A stretch of DNA of 9,108 nt from Streptomyces aureocirculatus (GTDB taxonomy: Bacteria > Actinomycetota > Actinomycetes > Streptomycetales > Streptomycetaceae): contig NZ_JOAP01000095.1 in assembly GCF_000720475.1 (NCBI RefSeq), positions 1-9,108 of the forward strand. Reading direction: 5' to 3'. Below the pieces are notes generated by a model, which saw only the letters and a program-made list of their open reading frames with translations, was not told the origin of the DNA and did no database searches. Below, one piece after another: positions 1 to 7,567 of the stretch. Positions within the stretch are counted from its first letter, which is position 1; each line of letters opens with the position of its first letter. A program made the translations under genes and the position numbers.

Positions 1-58
1 GCGACAACACAGCCCACTCGGCATCCGAAAGCTCATGACGACGCACCACGACGAGCAT
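1..58 (-). CDS. IS5-family transposase, N-terminal fragment (runs off window)
   Basis: Read on the minus strand from the ATG at 58, the first 19 codons give MLVVVRRHELSDAEWAVLS. This is the characteristic opening of actinobacterial IS5-family DDE transposases, where a basic segment is followed by a (R/H)-E-L-(S/T)-D-(A/E)-(E/Q)-W pattern. Only the N-terminal helix region is visible; the catalytic DDE residues lie outside the window. The upstream sequence on this strand (GTGATGAGGGATC) offers only a weak ribosome binding site. The gene points out of the window, away from the kinase. Whether the copy is complete cannot be told. Confidence 0.75.
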   Translation of the reverse strand, partial: MLVVVRRHELSDAEWAVLS

Positions 59-94
59 GATCCCTCATCACTTGATCACCTTTGAAGACGACCC
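1..94 (-). mobile_element. IS5-like insertion sequence, 5' end (continues beyond window)
   Basis: This is the edge of an insertion sequence whose transposase starts at 58 on the minus strand. The probable outer end is near 94: read on the minus strand, it begins GGGTCGTCTTC (94 down to 84), followed about 25 bases later by the transposase start codon, which is a typical distance for IS5-family elements. Just outside lies CTAG (95-98), which fits the YTAR-type target duplication known for part of the IS5 family. The other end is outside the window, so neither the terminal repeat nor the duplication can be confirmed here. Confidence 0.55.
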
Positions 95-452
95 CTAGCG
101 GTCGAGTCGTCGCGGGGCTCCGGGCGGCCAAGTTCTTTGAGCCATCGAACGGCGACAAGCTCACAGCCATACCCAGAACCCCCGGGCCCGCCGATCTTAC
201 GAATGACCAGCTCTGACCCATGCTTGGAAGGTAGGACAAGCTAAGACCGCCGCCCCCGTGGGAGAGGGAACCGTCCGCCCGGACGGACATCATCATCCCC
301 GGGCGGGTCTTCGTCCCGGCCGGGGATGGCCGTCACGCCTGGGCCGGGGGACCGCCAAGGCAACCTCTCGCAGCGGTATCCCGGTGGGGTGACGGGTTGT
401 GAGATATGCCTGCGAACCGTCGACCCGCTGATTTACGGTTTGTGCTTTCGCA
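95..452. other. non-coding stretch upstream of the kinase gene
   Basis: I see no convincing gene here. The minus-strand open frame at 33-296 and those around 293-502 have no recognisable family and poor codon bias. The stretch holds two GC-rich hairpins. One is GTCCG/CGGAC at 271-286. The other is longer, at 297-325, with 11-nt arms (CCCCGGGCGGG and CCCGGCCGGGG), one mismatch and a 7-nt loop. The kinase promoter should lie between about 326 and 452. No -10/-35 pair stands out enough to call. Confidence 0.5.
297..325. other. GC-rich hairpin upstream of the kinase
   Basis: Arms 297-307 and 315-325 pair over 11 positions with one mismatch around a 7-base loop. It has no T-tract after it on either strand, although actinomycete terminators often lack one. 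It could end transcription arriving from the left before the kinase gene, or be a chance structure in GC-rich DNA. Confidence 0.3.
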
Positions 453-2387
453 GTGACCGACGGCGACCGCACTGGCGACGGAAGCGTGAGAGTACGGGAC
501 ATGCCGAACGACGGGGACCTGATCGACGAGCGCTACCGCCTCGAACAGCGCATCGGCAGCGGCGGCATGGGTGAGGTGTGGCTGGCCTACGACAACGGGC
601 TCGAGCGGCAAGTGGCGCTCAAGTGCACCCAGTCGAAGGAGGGCGGGGCGGTCAAGCGGCTGCGCAAGGAGGCGTGCAACGCCGCCAGACTGCACCATCC
701 GCACATCACCTCGGTCTTCGACCTGGTCGACACGCCGGAAGGCTGTTGGATCGTGATGGAGTACGTGCCGTCGCGCAGCCTTGCCCAGGTTTTGGACGAG
801 CGGGGCGTCCTGTCGCCCTCCGAAGTGGCTTCGATCGGATGCCAGTTGGCCGTCGCACTGGACGTCTCGCACCGCGCGGGCGTCGTGCACGGGGACGTCA
901 CCCCGGAGAACGTCCTGGTGGGAGCGGACGGCTTCGCCAAGCTGACCGACTTCGGCATCGCCCGCGCGCTGTGGCGGGAGGACTCGCGCAGCTGGCACGG
1001 CGGTGTCTACGGCAAACCGCGCTACATGGCGCCGGAGGTGGCGCGGGGCAATCGGATGACGGCGGCGGCCGACCTGTTCTCGCTGGGCGCTACGCTGCAC
1101 ACCGCCCTGGAAGGGCAGTCGCCCTACGGCGCGGCGGAAGACCCGCTGGCCTACCTGGAACTGGCCAAGAGGGGACGCGTCGTGCCCAGCCCCCGGGCGG
1201 GCGCGCTCGGCGCACCGCTGCGGGCGCTGCTGGCCGGCCGGCCGGAGTCACGGCCGTGCGCCGCCGAAGCGGCGCGGCATCTGCACGAGTTGGCGGGAGG
1301 CGCCTGCGCCTGCGTGCGCTCGCCCGGCAACGTCGGGGGGATGCGGTGCGCGCCCACCGGGTGGGTGTGGACCTGGAGCCGTGTCGCCGGGGCTGTCGCG
1401 CTGGTCCTGGCACTGGTGGCCGGTGCTGTGACCGCTGTCGTCGTTGCCCGCCCGTTCCAGGACGGGGCCGTGGCGTCGGAAACCGGTGACCCGAAGAACC
1501 GAGGGCCAAGGGCCGGCGGACCGGTCGGCGACGTCCGGTCCGCCGATCCGTGCAGTCTGCTCGAGCCCAGGGCGATGACCCGGTACGGCACGGTCGACAT
1601 CGATCCTGGCTACGCCAATTTCGACCGCTGCGACCTACTGGTGGACAAAGGCGAGGACGAAGACGGGAACCCGACGGTCGCCGACGTGTCGGTAACCGTC
1701 CTGCCCGCCGGTGCGCAGCAACCCTCCGCTCTGGCGAAGCTGCGGCGGGCAGGCTCCGTGACGGTCGTCTCGGAGCCGCCGGCGGACAAGGAGTGCGAAC
1801 GGCTGCTCCAGACCGAGCGCGGCGCATGGGTGCGCGTGGTGGCGAAGGCCGTCGCGGGCAGCCCGCCCCGGGTGTGCGCGCTCGCCGACACGGCCACGAG
1901 CGGGGCCGCCGGAGTGCTGGATCGCTACGCGGTGGCCCGACGGAGTCCGTTGGCGACGGCCGACCGGTCCTCACTGATCCGCTCGAACGCGTGCGCGCTG
2001 CTGGGCGAGGCAGCGCTCGGTGAGGTCGCGGGCCTCGACGTCCGGCGCCCGGAGGCCGGGGCGGGCGGGTGGAGCTGTGGCTGGCAGGGGTCGGGGAGTT
2101 CCGCCGAGGTGGCTCTCCGCTTCGACCAGGGGCAGCCGCCCACAGCCGAGGACGACGGCAAGCCGGTGCGACTCGGCGGCCGACAGGCGTTCGTACGCGC
2201 CGAGGGCGGCGAGAGCGGTGGTTCGTGCACCGTCAAAGTGCTGTACCGCACCTACCGGGCCGCCGACGGCCTCCTCTCCGAGACGCTGCTGCTGGAGGTC
2301 TCCGGCCCGGGCTCGGCGACCCGGCAGTGCGCCAACGCGACGGCCCTGGGAGCCGCGGTCGCCCGAAGCCTGCCCGCCACCGACTGA
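453..2387 (+). CDS. transmembrane Ser/Thr protein kinase (PknB type) with duplicated Cys-rich extracytoplasmic module
   Basis: The predicted role is phosphorylation of serine/threonine on cytoplasmic targets in response to an extracytoplasmic signal. The kinase domain spans roughly residues 27-280: glycine-rich loop GSGGMGEV (35-42), VALK with ATP-binding Lys57, helix-C Glu73, catalytic loop HGDVTPEN (146-153, Asp148), DFG (166-168) and APE (193-195). One membrane segment, about 311-332, is followed by an Arg and a Gly/Pro-rich linker. The C-terminal half (about 360-644) holds two copies of a module opening with x-C-x-LL. Their cysteines, at 367/393/448/475 and 514/542/592/626, have similar spacing, so two disulfides per module are plausible; the module resembles DPCSLL-type (DUF3558-like) domains. 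The catalytic loop is unusual: Gly replaces the usual Arg (a non-RD kinase), and Thr150 stands where most Ser/Thr kinases have Lys. The start is uncertain. The GTG at 453 gives 644 aa; the ATG at 501 (628 aa) begins closer to the kinase fold and may be the true start. Neither has a clear ribosome binding site. It is transcribed alone, converging on the gene at 2587-3033. Confidence 0.93.
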   Translation: MTDGDRTGDGSVRVRDMPNDGDLIDERYRLEQRIGSGGMGEVWLAYDNGLERQVALKCTQSKEGGAVKRLRKEACNAARLHHPHITSVFDLVDTPEGCWIVMEYVPSRSLAQVLDERGVLSPSEVASIGCQLAVALDVSHRAGVVHGDVTPENVLVGADGFAKLTDFGIARALWREDSRSWHGGVYGKPRYMAPEVARGNRMTAAADLFSLGATLHTALEGQSPYGAAEDPLAYLELAKRGRVVPSPRAGALGAPLRALLAGRPESRPCAAEAARHLHELAGGACACVRSPGNVGGMRCAPTGWVWTWSRVAGAVALVLALVAGAVTAVVVARPFQDGAVASETGDPKNRGPRAGGPVGDVRSADPCSLLEPRAMTRYGTVDIDPGYANFDRCDLLVDKGEDEDGNPTVADVSVTVLPAGAQQPSALAKLRRAGSVTVVSEPPADKECERLLQTERGAWVRVVAKAVAGSPPRVCALADTATSGAAGVLDRYAVARRSPLATADRSSLIRSNACALLGEAALGEVAGLDVRRPEAGAGGWSCGWQGSGSSAEVALRFDQGQPPTAEDDGKPVRLGGRQAFVRAEGGESGGSCTVKVLYRTYRAADGLLSETLLLEVSGPGSATRQCANATALGAAVARSLPATD

Positions 2388-2477
2388 CTGGCTTCCTGCG
2401 GCAGGACGGCCGGGCAGCCGACCGTGAAGGCCTTGGCGCCGGGCGCGGTCCGGTGCACCTGGGGCCGGCATCCCGAT

Positions 2478-2539
2478 GTACCCGTCCTGGCCCGGGCGGA
2501 CATGTCCTCGATGTTTTCCGCCCTGGGCAGGACGGGTAC
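2478..2539. terminator. long inverted repeat between convergent genes, probable bidirectional terminator
   Basis: Arms 2478-2500 and 2517-2539 are 23 nt each and pair at 21 of 23 positions around a 16-nt loop. The outer part (GTACCCGTCCTG / CAGGACGGGTAC, allowing for the mismatch inside) is nearly perfect. It sits 90 bases after the kinase stop and about 48 bases beyond the stop of the converging gene, which is where a shared terminator is expected. TTTT at 2514-2517 lies in the loop, not after the stem, so this would be a U-tract-independent terminator as is common in actinomycetes. A protein-binding palindrome is a less likely alternative. Confidence 0.6.
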
Positions 2540-2586
2540 AGCGGTCACGGTTCCTGGATCCGTTCCGCGCGGGCCCGGGCGCCTCC

Positions 2587-3033
2587 TCACCCCAGTGTCT
2601 CCAGGAGCTGGCGCTCGCGCCCGGCACTCAGGCCCGCCCGGCGGGGCCGGTCCAGGCCCGCCTTGCGCTCCCAGCGCAACGTGTGCTCCAGCAGCTCCGT
2701 CCGGGGCCGGTGTCGCAGGCCGACCGCGGCCGCCGCGGCGCCGTCGAGGGCACTGAAGCCCGCCCAGTCCGGGTCGGCCACCCACAACGTGAGCGACTCC
2801 GGGCCCATGGCCTGCACCACATCCTGCCCGAGCAACCAGTCGTCGCCCGCCGCCACCACCGGTCCGGTGTGCCCGCCAATCTCCCGTGACATTGCGACCC
2901 ACTCCCTGAAGGGCACGACCGGGCCGACCGCGTTGTACGTTCCGGTCGTTTCCCTCTCCACACAGTCGACCAGCCAGGGCGCGAGGTCCCGCACGTCGAT
3001 CACCTGCGTCGGCCCGTCCGCCGAGCCCGGCAC
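2587..3033 (-). pseudogene. NAD-dependent epimerase/dehydratase-like protein, C-terminal remnant
   Basis: The 148-residue reading contains PTQVIDVRDLAPWLVDCVE followed by a TTGTYNAVGP motif. This is the C-terminal part of extended short-chain dehydrogenase/NAD-dependent epimerase proteins, normally about 320-340 residues long. The Rossmann fold (GxxGxxG) and catalytic YxxxK that belong in the first half are absent. Homologous-looking sequence continues upstream in the same frame without a start codon, reading RYDQTAVRIDDLVPG, to about 3069-3085. It then stops making sense where a transposase remnant on the other strand begins. The GTG at 3033 is therefore probably not a native start but an internal Val codon. 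It converges on the kinase gene. Without cofactor-binding and catalytic regions it should have no enzymatic activity. A functional short protein cannot be excluded. Confidence 0.75.
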
Positions 3034-3101
3034 CAGATCATCGATGCGGACAGCCGTCTGGTCGTAGCGAGCGCCCGCCCGGCGCCGGAAACAGGGCCGA
3101 C

Positions 3102-3304
3102 GCTCACGTCTGGCGCGAGTCGGATCTGCTGGCCGCGGCAGCGGGGAGGACGGTCATCACGGATGGCGCCTACCGGGCACCGGCCTCATCGTCCCGCACC
3201 GCAGAAGGGCCGGACGACGTCTCCTACGCGGGCAGGAGGAGGACAACGCCGAACACCGCCGGGTCGAGCACACCTTCGCCCGTATGAAGAAGAGGACGCT
3301 GTGA
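3102..3304 (+). pseudogene. IS5-superfamily DDE transposase, frameshifted 3' remnant
   Basis: In one frame, 3102-3176 reads AHVWRESDLLAAAAGRTVIT then DGAYR. After a one-base frame change near 3176-3180 it continues as GTGLIVPHRRR, then a basic stretch, then EEDNAEHRRVEHTFARMKK to a TGA at 3302-3304. These are the conserved blocks around the second Asp (DGAYRGTG) and the C-terminal catalytic Glu region (EHxFARMK) of IS5-type transposases. Two defects are visible: the frameshift, and an apparent in-frame loss of about four residues between EHRRV and EHTFARMK, where relatives read RVRARVEH. Everything upstream of the second Asp is missing, and the usual tail after ARMK is replaced. It adjoins the truncated epimerase on one side and the TnpABC element on the other, so it probably marks the site of earlier rearrangement. 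Confidence 0.7.
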
Positions 3305-3325
3305 CCAGGCAACTAAGCGGTGCAT

Positions 3326-3646
3326 CTACCTCTCGGGGCGGAGTTGCCGGTTGCGTTCGAGCGCGGTTTCCAGCCTGCGGTGCAGGGAGGCGTCGCTGGC
3401 CGCGTTCCGGGTGCTGCGGTGGAGGGCCGGGACGCGCTGCTGGAGCTGGTTGATCGCGGTGATGAGGTCGGTCTGCGTGTATAGCCAGGACCGGGAGACA
3501 CCGGCCGCGTTCGCGATTCCGACGACGGTGGGCCGTTCGTTGCGGCGGGCGGCTGCCTTGATGGCTTCTTCGGCGTGCTCGCGTGCTTGTCTGCTGCGGG
3601 CCTTCGAGGCTTCGACGAGGAACCGGGCGTTGTCAGCCGGTGGCAT
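3326..3646 (-). CDS. tnpC: TnpC-like transposition accessory protein (DUF6262-like)
   Basis: This is a 106-residue basic, largely helical protein. A segment at about 37-60 (RPTVVGIANAAGVSRSWLYT) looks like a helix-turn-helix of the kind found in DUF6262/TnpC proteins next to TnpA/TnpB recombinases. In Tn554, TnpC is not strictly essential and influences efficiency and orientation of transposition; the same role is inferred here. Its ATG at 3646 lies inside the end of tnpB (14-nt overlap). AAAGGTG lies about 10-12 bases upstream as a plausible ribosome binding site, so translation is probably coupled to tnpB. The charged C-terminal half may form a coiled coil. Confidence 0.75.
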   Translation of the reverse strand: MPPADNARFLVEASKARSRQAREHAEEAIKAAARRNERPTVVGIANAAGVSRSWLYTQTDLITAINQLQQRVPALHRSTRNAASDASLHRRLETALERNRQLRPER

Positions 3647-5917
3647 CGAGATCGGTCACCTTTCCGCCGGCCACGATCTGCTGCGGTCCGGCCTGTTCGA
3701 GGGCGTCGATGATCGTGCCGAGCTTGCCGAGCGTGCGGGTGTTCTTCTCGACGATGCGCGACAGGCCGGCTTGCTCGGCGTCGCCGATGAGCTTGCGGGT
3801 CTCTTCCCGCTGACGTCGGTGTTGGTCGAGGAAGTCACCGGTGGTGATGAAGAAGCGGCAGTCCAGGCAGGGGTTCGCGTACTCGCAGTCCGTCTGGATG
3901 GGAGCCCCGCAGTAGCCGTTGGGGAGGCTGACCTTGGCTCGGACCAGGGACAACCGCATCCAGGTCGCATCGGCAAGCGGATGGTCCACCGGCAGCGCGA
4001 CGGCTTCGCCTTCGGCGTTGACCTTGAGGGACTTCTCCCAGTGCTCGCGCAGGGTCTTCTGGTGCAGCCGGGCGTAGATGGCCGTCATCTGCGGCGACAT
4101 GTGGTCGAGCAGATGCTGGACGTGTGCTGCGGGACGTTGGCGTTGATCAATCGGGTGCCCAGCGTGTGGCGGAACTGGTGGAAGGTCACGCGGGCTGGGC
4201 GGCCGTGCTCGTCGATGAGGCGGATGCGCTCCAGCCAGGTCTCCATCTGTTCGCGGCACCAGGTGTCCGAGACGGCCTTGCTGCCGTTGAGGTTGGCCGT
4301 CCAGCCAGGGAACAGGAAGCGGCTTCTGGCGGGGAAGCGGGCCTGGACGCGCTTCTGTTGTGCGGCGATCTCGTCTGCGAGGGCCTGGCTGATGGGGAAG
4401 AACGCGACGCGGCCGTGAATCTTGTGGTTGATCCAGGTCAGGTAGGGGGCGCCGGTGTCGTCGTGGGTGACGCAGTCGAATTTCAATCGCCGGGCGTCTT
4501 TCATACGCAGGCCGCAGGAGATCAGCAGGGGGACCATGAGGCGGAGGTCGTCGTTGGAGATAAGCGTCAAGCTGGCGGGGTTCTCCATCTGTCGCATCAG
4601 GTGCTCGGAGATCCAGCGGGGCTTGGCAGGCGGCGGAGGCGGAGCGTCGTTGTAGATGATGGCGTCTCGCGGCAGGACCGGTTGCCAGTCGTGGGCGTGG
4701 GCATCTGCGAGGAATCGGCCGAGCGAGTTGATCGTGGCCCGGCGGGTGAACACATCCGGGTAGTCGACGGCCAGAGCGGCCAGCCACGTCTCGACCCTGG
4801 CGCGCGTCAGGTCGGCCGGCGCGGCGTTCGGCGACAGATGCCGAGAGAGATGGTGCAGGGAGCGCAGGTTTCCCGCGACGGTGTTGACGCTGATGTTCGT
4901 GCTGATGCGCCAACGGCACCATCGTTTGACCAGCTCGCGCAGCCAGGGCTGGGATATGCCGCCGAAGCGCAGGTAGCGCGTCTCTCCTTCGGCCAGGGCG
5001 AAGTGCCGCAGGTCCCACATGTCGCGCGGGTACTGGTCGGCCCACGGATCATCGGCGATGAGCAGGTGTTCCAGGGCGAAACGGGTGTCCGCGATGAAGC
5101 GGAAGGCCACCACATTGTGGCCGTGGCGATTTCCACCGAGTCCGAGCGGGGCGACGTGGTCACGCCAGGTGCTCTCGTCCCAGTCCAGGAGGCTGGTGGT
5201 GGGTGCCTCGCGGGCCCAGGTGACCGCGCGCCGGACGTCGCGGGCTGGGGTAAAGCGCAGTCCCTCGTCGTGCCGGTGTTGCAGACCGAATTGGAACTCC
5301 AGGCGCAGGGCGGGGGCCAGCTGTTCCAGGCGGATCTTCGGGTCTCCGCGGTGAGCGAGGTCGTCGTACCAGGTGTCGAGGGCCGGTCGGCCGTGCTTGC
5401 GCCACCGGTTGTGGTGGGTGTGACACAGCGGAGCGTCGGTGCTGTCGGTCCACCGCGGGCAGTCGGGGAACTCGCAGGTCCGCTCGGCGGACCAGGGCTT
5501 GCGCGGTGGTTGATAAAGGGTCCGTCTCAGCCAGGTTCCAAGGGGCGGGCGTCCGGCGTGGGTCCACCGCGAGGCGTGGCGGTGACACAGAGCGTGGGCG
5601 GCTCGGGCTCGGTTGCACCCGGCGACCAGGCAGGCCGACACCTGGCGTCGCTGGTGCAGTCGCGCGTCCTCCCGTGCGGACCAGCCATCCAGGTCGACCG
5701 GGCGCCCTGCCGCCGCCCAGCGGTGATGGTGGGTGCGACACAGCTTCAGCCTGCCCATCGTCAGCGTCGTCGGGCAGGACGGAATACGGCACTCGCCCGG
5801 GAAGAACACCAGGCTGTCCCGCGGCGGACAGAACACGGCCCGGAACTCCGGGCGCACCGTCTCCATCAGCCTGGCCAGCAGGCCGGCGGCGCCTGCATTC
5901 GTGCGGGGCGTGTTCAC
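3633..5917 (-). pseudogene. tnpB: TnpB-like tyrosine recombinase, broken by a 2-nt duplication
   Basis: This is the second recombinase of the TnpABC unit. Starting at GTG 5917, the first frame runs 610 residues to 4085. The N-terminal part carries three zinc-knuckle-like motifs of form C-x4-C-x(9-11)-C-x2-H, with residues C43/C48/C60/H63, C96/C101/C111/H114 and C148/C153/C165/H168. The catalytic domain follows, with Arg471 (SCGLRMKDA) and H580-x2-R583 (FHQFRHT). After residue 598 the family sequence continues in another frame as VQHLLDHMSPQMTAIYARLH down to the stop at 3633. The switch is explained by one extra dinucleotide in CACACG (complement of 4121-4126). Removing two bases gives one frame of 760 residues, which fits the expected size. 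As it stands, the protein loses the final His box and the nucleophilic Tyr, so it should be catalytically dead. The start overlaps tnpA's stop (GTGA). A sequencing error remains possible. Confidence 0.85.
4121..4126 (-). other. frameshift site in tnpB (dinucleotide duplication)
   Basis: The minus strand reads CCG CAG CACACG TCC. Deleting one AC/CA unit gives CCG CAG CAC GTC CAG CAT CTG, that is P-Q-H-V-Q-H-L, which continues correctly into the LLDHMSPQ box. The change is confined to a two-unit CA run, consistent with replication slippage or a base-calling error. Confidence 0.8.
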
Positions 5918-6975
5918 CGGGCCGATGCCCCGTCCTTGATGATCCCGGCCGAGAGGAGTACCCGGCGATGATCCTCGACATCGAGGTGACTGTAAATCTC
6001 AGCGGTGGTCTGCGTACTGGCGTGACCGAGGAGCTCGGCCACGACCTCGATCGACACCTCGGCCCGCAGCAGTCGGGTGGCGTAGGTGTGCCGACAGGCA
6101 TGCGGCGAGAAGTGCGTGATGCCGGTCCGCTTCTGAAGGCGTTCCACCAGTTCGTTGACGTTCGCCCGGGTCATTGGCGAGCCGATCGGCGCGCGGAAGA
6201 GGTTGGCGAACACGAAGTCGCAGTCCAGCGTGCCGTACTCGCTCTCCATGTAGGCGGCGTAGCGGTCGAACAGCTCCGGCCGCACCGGGACGATCCGTCC
6301 CTTCATGCCCTTGACCCGGGCGCGGTTGGCGTTGTTCTCGCGTGGAACGACGTGCACCTCGCCCTTGCGGAGGTTCAAGTCAGCGTGCCGCAGGCCCAGG
6401 GCCTCGCTGATACGCAGTCCCGAGTCGTCCAGGAGCGCGATCAGGAACCGGTCCCGGCGCCGGTTACAGGCGCTCATCAGCCGCTGGAGTTCGTCGTCGG
6501 TCAGCGTCCGGGGCGGTTTGCGGTGGGCGTGGATGCGGATCGGGCTGTACTCGACCTCACCTCCTCGCTGGGTGTGCGCCAGCATCGGCGTATAGGAGCC
6601 TGTCGGCCGCCTAGCCAGCAGATTTCCCAACAGAGTCGGCACGCTCTCATCCCGCCGGGCGTGGAACCGGTAGAAGGACGCGAGCGCGGCCCGCTTCCGC
6701 TGCAACGTGGTGTTCTCCAGCGCCTGGCCGACACCCGGCAGCACGAACACCTCCGGCGCGCGGGCCGGCTTCGGACGGCGCAGCCAGTCGAAGAACTGCG
6801 CGACAACCTCCAACCGCAGACGCCGGAAGTCCAAGCCCATCTGGCCCAGCCAGACGAAGAAATCGCGCAGGTCGTAGGCGTAGCCCTGAACCGTGTTCGG
6901 CGAGGCACCCCTCGGCGTCAGGTGCGCGAGGAAATCCTCCACGTCATCGACGGGCAAGCCGTCGTCCCCCACCAC
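5914..6975 (-). CDS. tnpA: TnpA-like tyrosine recombinase (site-specific integrase)
   Basis: This is a phage-integrase-fold recombinase that would cut and rejoin DNA at the transposon ends through a 3'-phosphotyrosyl intermediate. In the 353-residue reading, an N-terminal SAM-like core-binding domain (about 10-110) contains the typical SPNTVQGYAYDLRDFF block. The catalytic domain (about 155-345) shows Arg188 (SGLRISEALGL), H292-x2-R295 (PHACRHTYAT), His318 (LLGHAS) and nucleophile Tyr328 (AEIYSHL), so all key residues are present. The start is uncertain. GTG codons at 6975 and 6972 are used here, but sensible sequence (SYTVVGDDG) begins a few codons earlier, with no ATG/GTG/TTG in frame nearby. 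The gene could have lost its native N-terminus or use an unusual start. It is the first gene of the tnpA-tnpB-tnpC run and overlaps tnpB by four bases. Confidence 0.9.
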   Translation of the reverse strand: MVGDDGLPVDDVEDFLAHLTPRGASPNTVQGYAYDLRDFFVWLGQMGLDFRRLRLEVVAQFFDWLRRPKPARAPEVFVLPGVGQALENTTLQRKRAALASFYRFHARRDESVPTLLGNLLARRPTGSYTPMLAHTQRGGEVEYSPIRIHAHRKPPRTLTDDELQRLMSACNRRRDRFLIALLDDSGLRISEALGLRHADLNLRKGEVHVVPRENNANRARVKGMKGRIVPVRPELFDRYAAYMESEYGTLDCDFVFANLFRAPIGSPMTRANVNELVERLQKRTGITHFSPHACRHTYATRLLRAEVSIEVVAELLGHASTQTTAEIYSHLDVEDHRRVLLSAGIIKDGASAR

Positions 6976-7567
6976 GGTGTACGAGACCTGGCTTTGTACG
7001 TGGGACTCGACAACAGATGTCGATGGAGGCCGACAACATCCCGTTTGTGGTCGGCGCCGTGTCGGCGAGATCGGGCAACACTTGGCCGCAGGATCACGGC
7101 GCGGCGCCGGATGCTCCTCGACCTGGGGAATCGACGGGCCCTGGCTGCGTTACGGCGCCGGTAACCCTCCGGGGCGTTGCTCGAACTCACCGACATCCAA
7201 AGCCGGTGAAGCGGCCAGATGTTGTCGAAACCCGCATACAAGCGTTGCCGCTCTCCACGTACATAGCCAGAGACCGGACCATCTTCGGACAACCGCAGCC
7301 TCTGCACTGCGAACGACACACCACACCTCAGGCCGACATGGGCAGGCGAACAGAACCCGTCCATGTAGCACCGAAAGGCCCCGCCATGGCAGCGAGTTGG
7401 ACATCAAAGACACCCACAAGACTGATGGACATAGTCGGGGATACAGGATCTCCATGGTGGCCATGTGCTACACGTGGCCGGTGTGCCCCCTGCGCGTGCG
7501 GGGACGAGGTTTCTGCCGATGCCGATGCCGATGCCGATGCCGATGCCGGAAGTCGTGAAGAGGTGGA
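6976..7567. other. non-coding stretch between tnpA and the WD40 pseudogene
   Basis: No gene is supported here. It should contain the tnpA promoter and the unplaced left end of the transposon. Small overlapping stem-loops lie at 7029-7055 (GCCGAC/GTCGGC) and 7055-7067 (CGCCG-TGT-CGGCG), 54-92 bases upstream of the tnpA start as called. Base composition and third-position bias fall after about 7080, which fits degraded DNA. I looked for the missing tail of the 3102-3304 transposase here and did not find it. A hexanucleotide tandem repeat occupies 7515-7548. Confidence 0.5.
7515..7548 (+). repeat. GCCGAT hexanucleotide tandem repeat (5 full copies plus GCCG)
   Basis: Five perfect head-to-tail GCCGAT units occupy 7515-7544, with a partial GCCG to 7548. 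It lies about 20 bases upstream of the first WD40 codons. Read as protein it would give alternating Ala-Asp, but no supported gene runs through it. It is probably a slippage-prone simple repeat. Confidence 0.9.

Larger units (their letters stand above)
3305..6975 (-). mobile_element. Tn554-family-like transposon: tnpA-tnpB-tnpC unit without cargo (minimum extent)
   Basis: Two different tyrosine recombinases of about 350 and 760 residues are followed by a small basic helical protein, in the order A-B-C with overlapping ends. This is the signature of Tn554-type transposons, whose three products act together and which insert without terminal inverted repeats or target duplication. I found no resistance or other cargo gene between or beside them. 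The boundaries given are the minimum. The right (3') side probably ends between tnpC's stop at 3326 and the transposase remnant ending near 3290-3304. The left side lies somewhere upstream of tnpA and could not be placed. Confidence 0.75.

Noticed and set aside
33..296. Minus-strand 87-codon open frame upstream of the kinase
   Set aside because: Its end overlaps the IS terminus and transposase start in another frame, and it has no family resemblance.
4085..5045. Programmed frameshift in tnpB
   Set aside because: No slippery heptamer or stimulatory structure is evident, the shift is exactly one duplicated dinucleotide, and relatives encode TnpB in a single frame. A mutation or sequencing error is simpler.
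3351..5971. Long plus-strand open frames opposite tnpB and tnpC
   Set aside because: They are antisense shadows of high-GC genes. The minus strand carries clear recombinase motifs and these do not.
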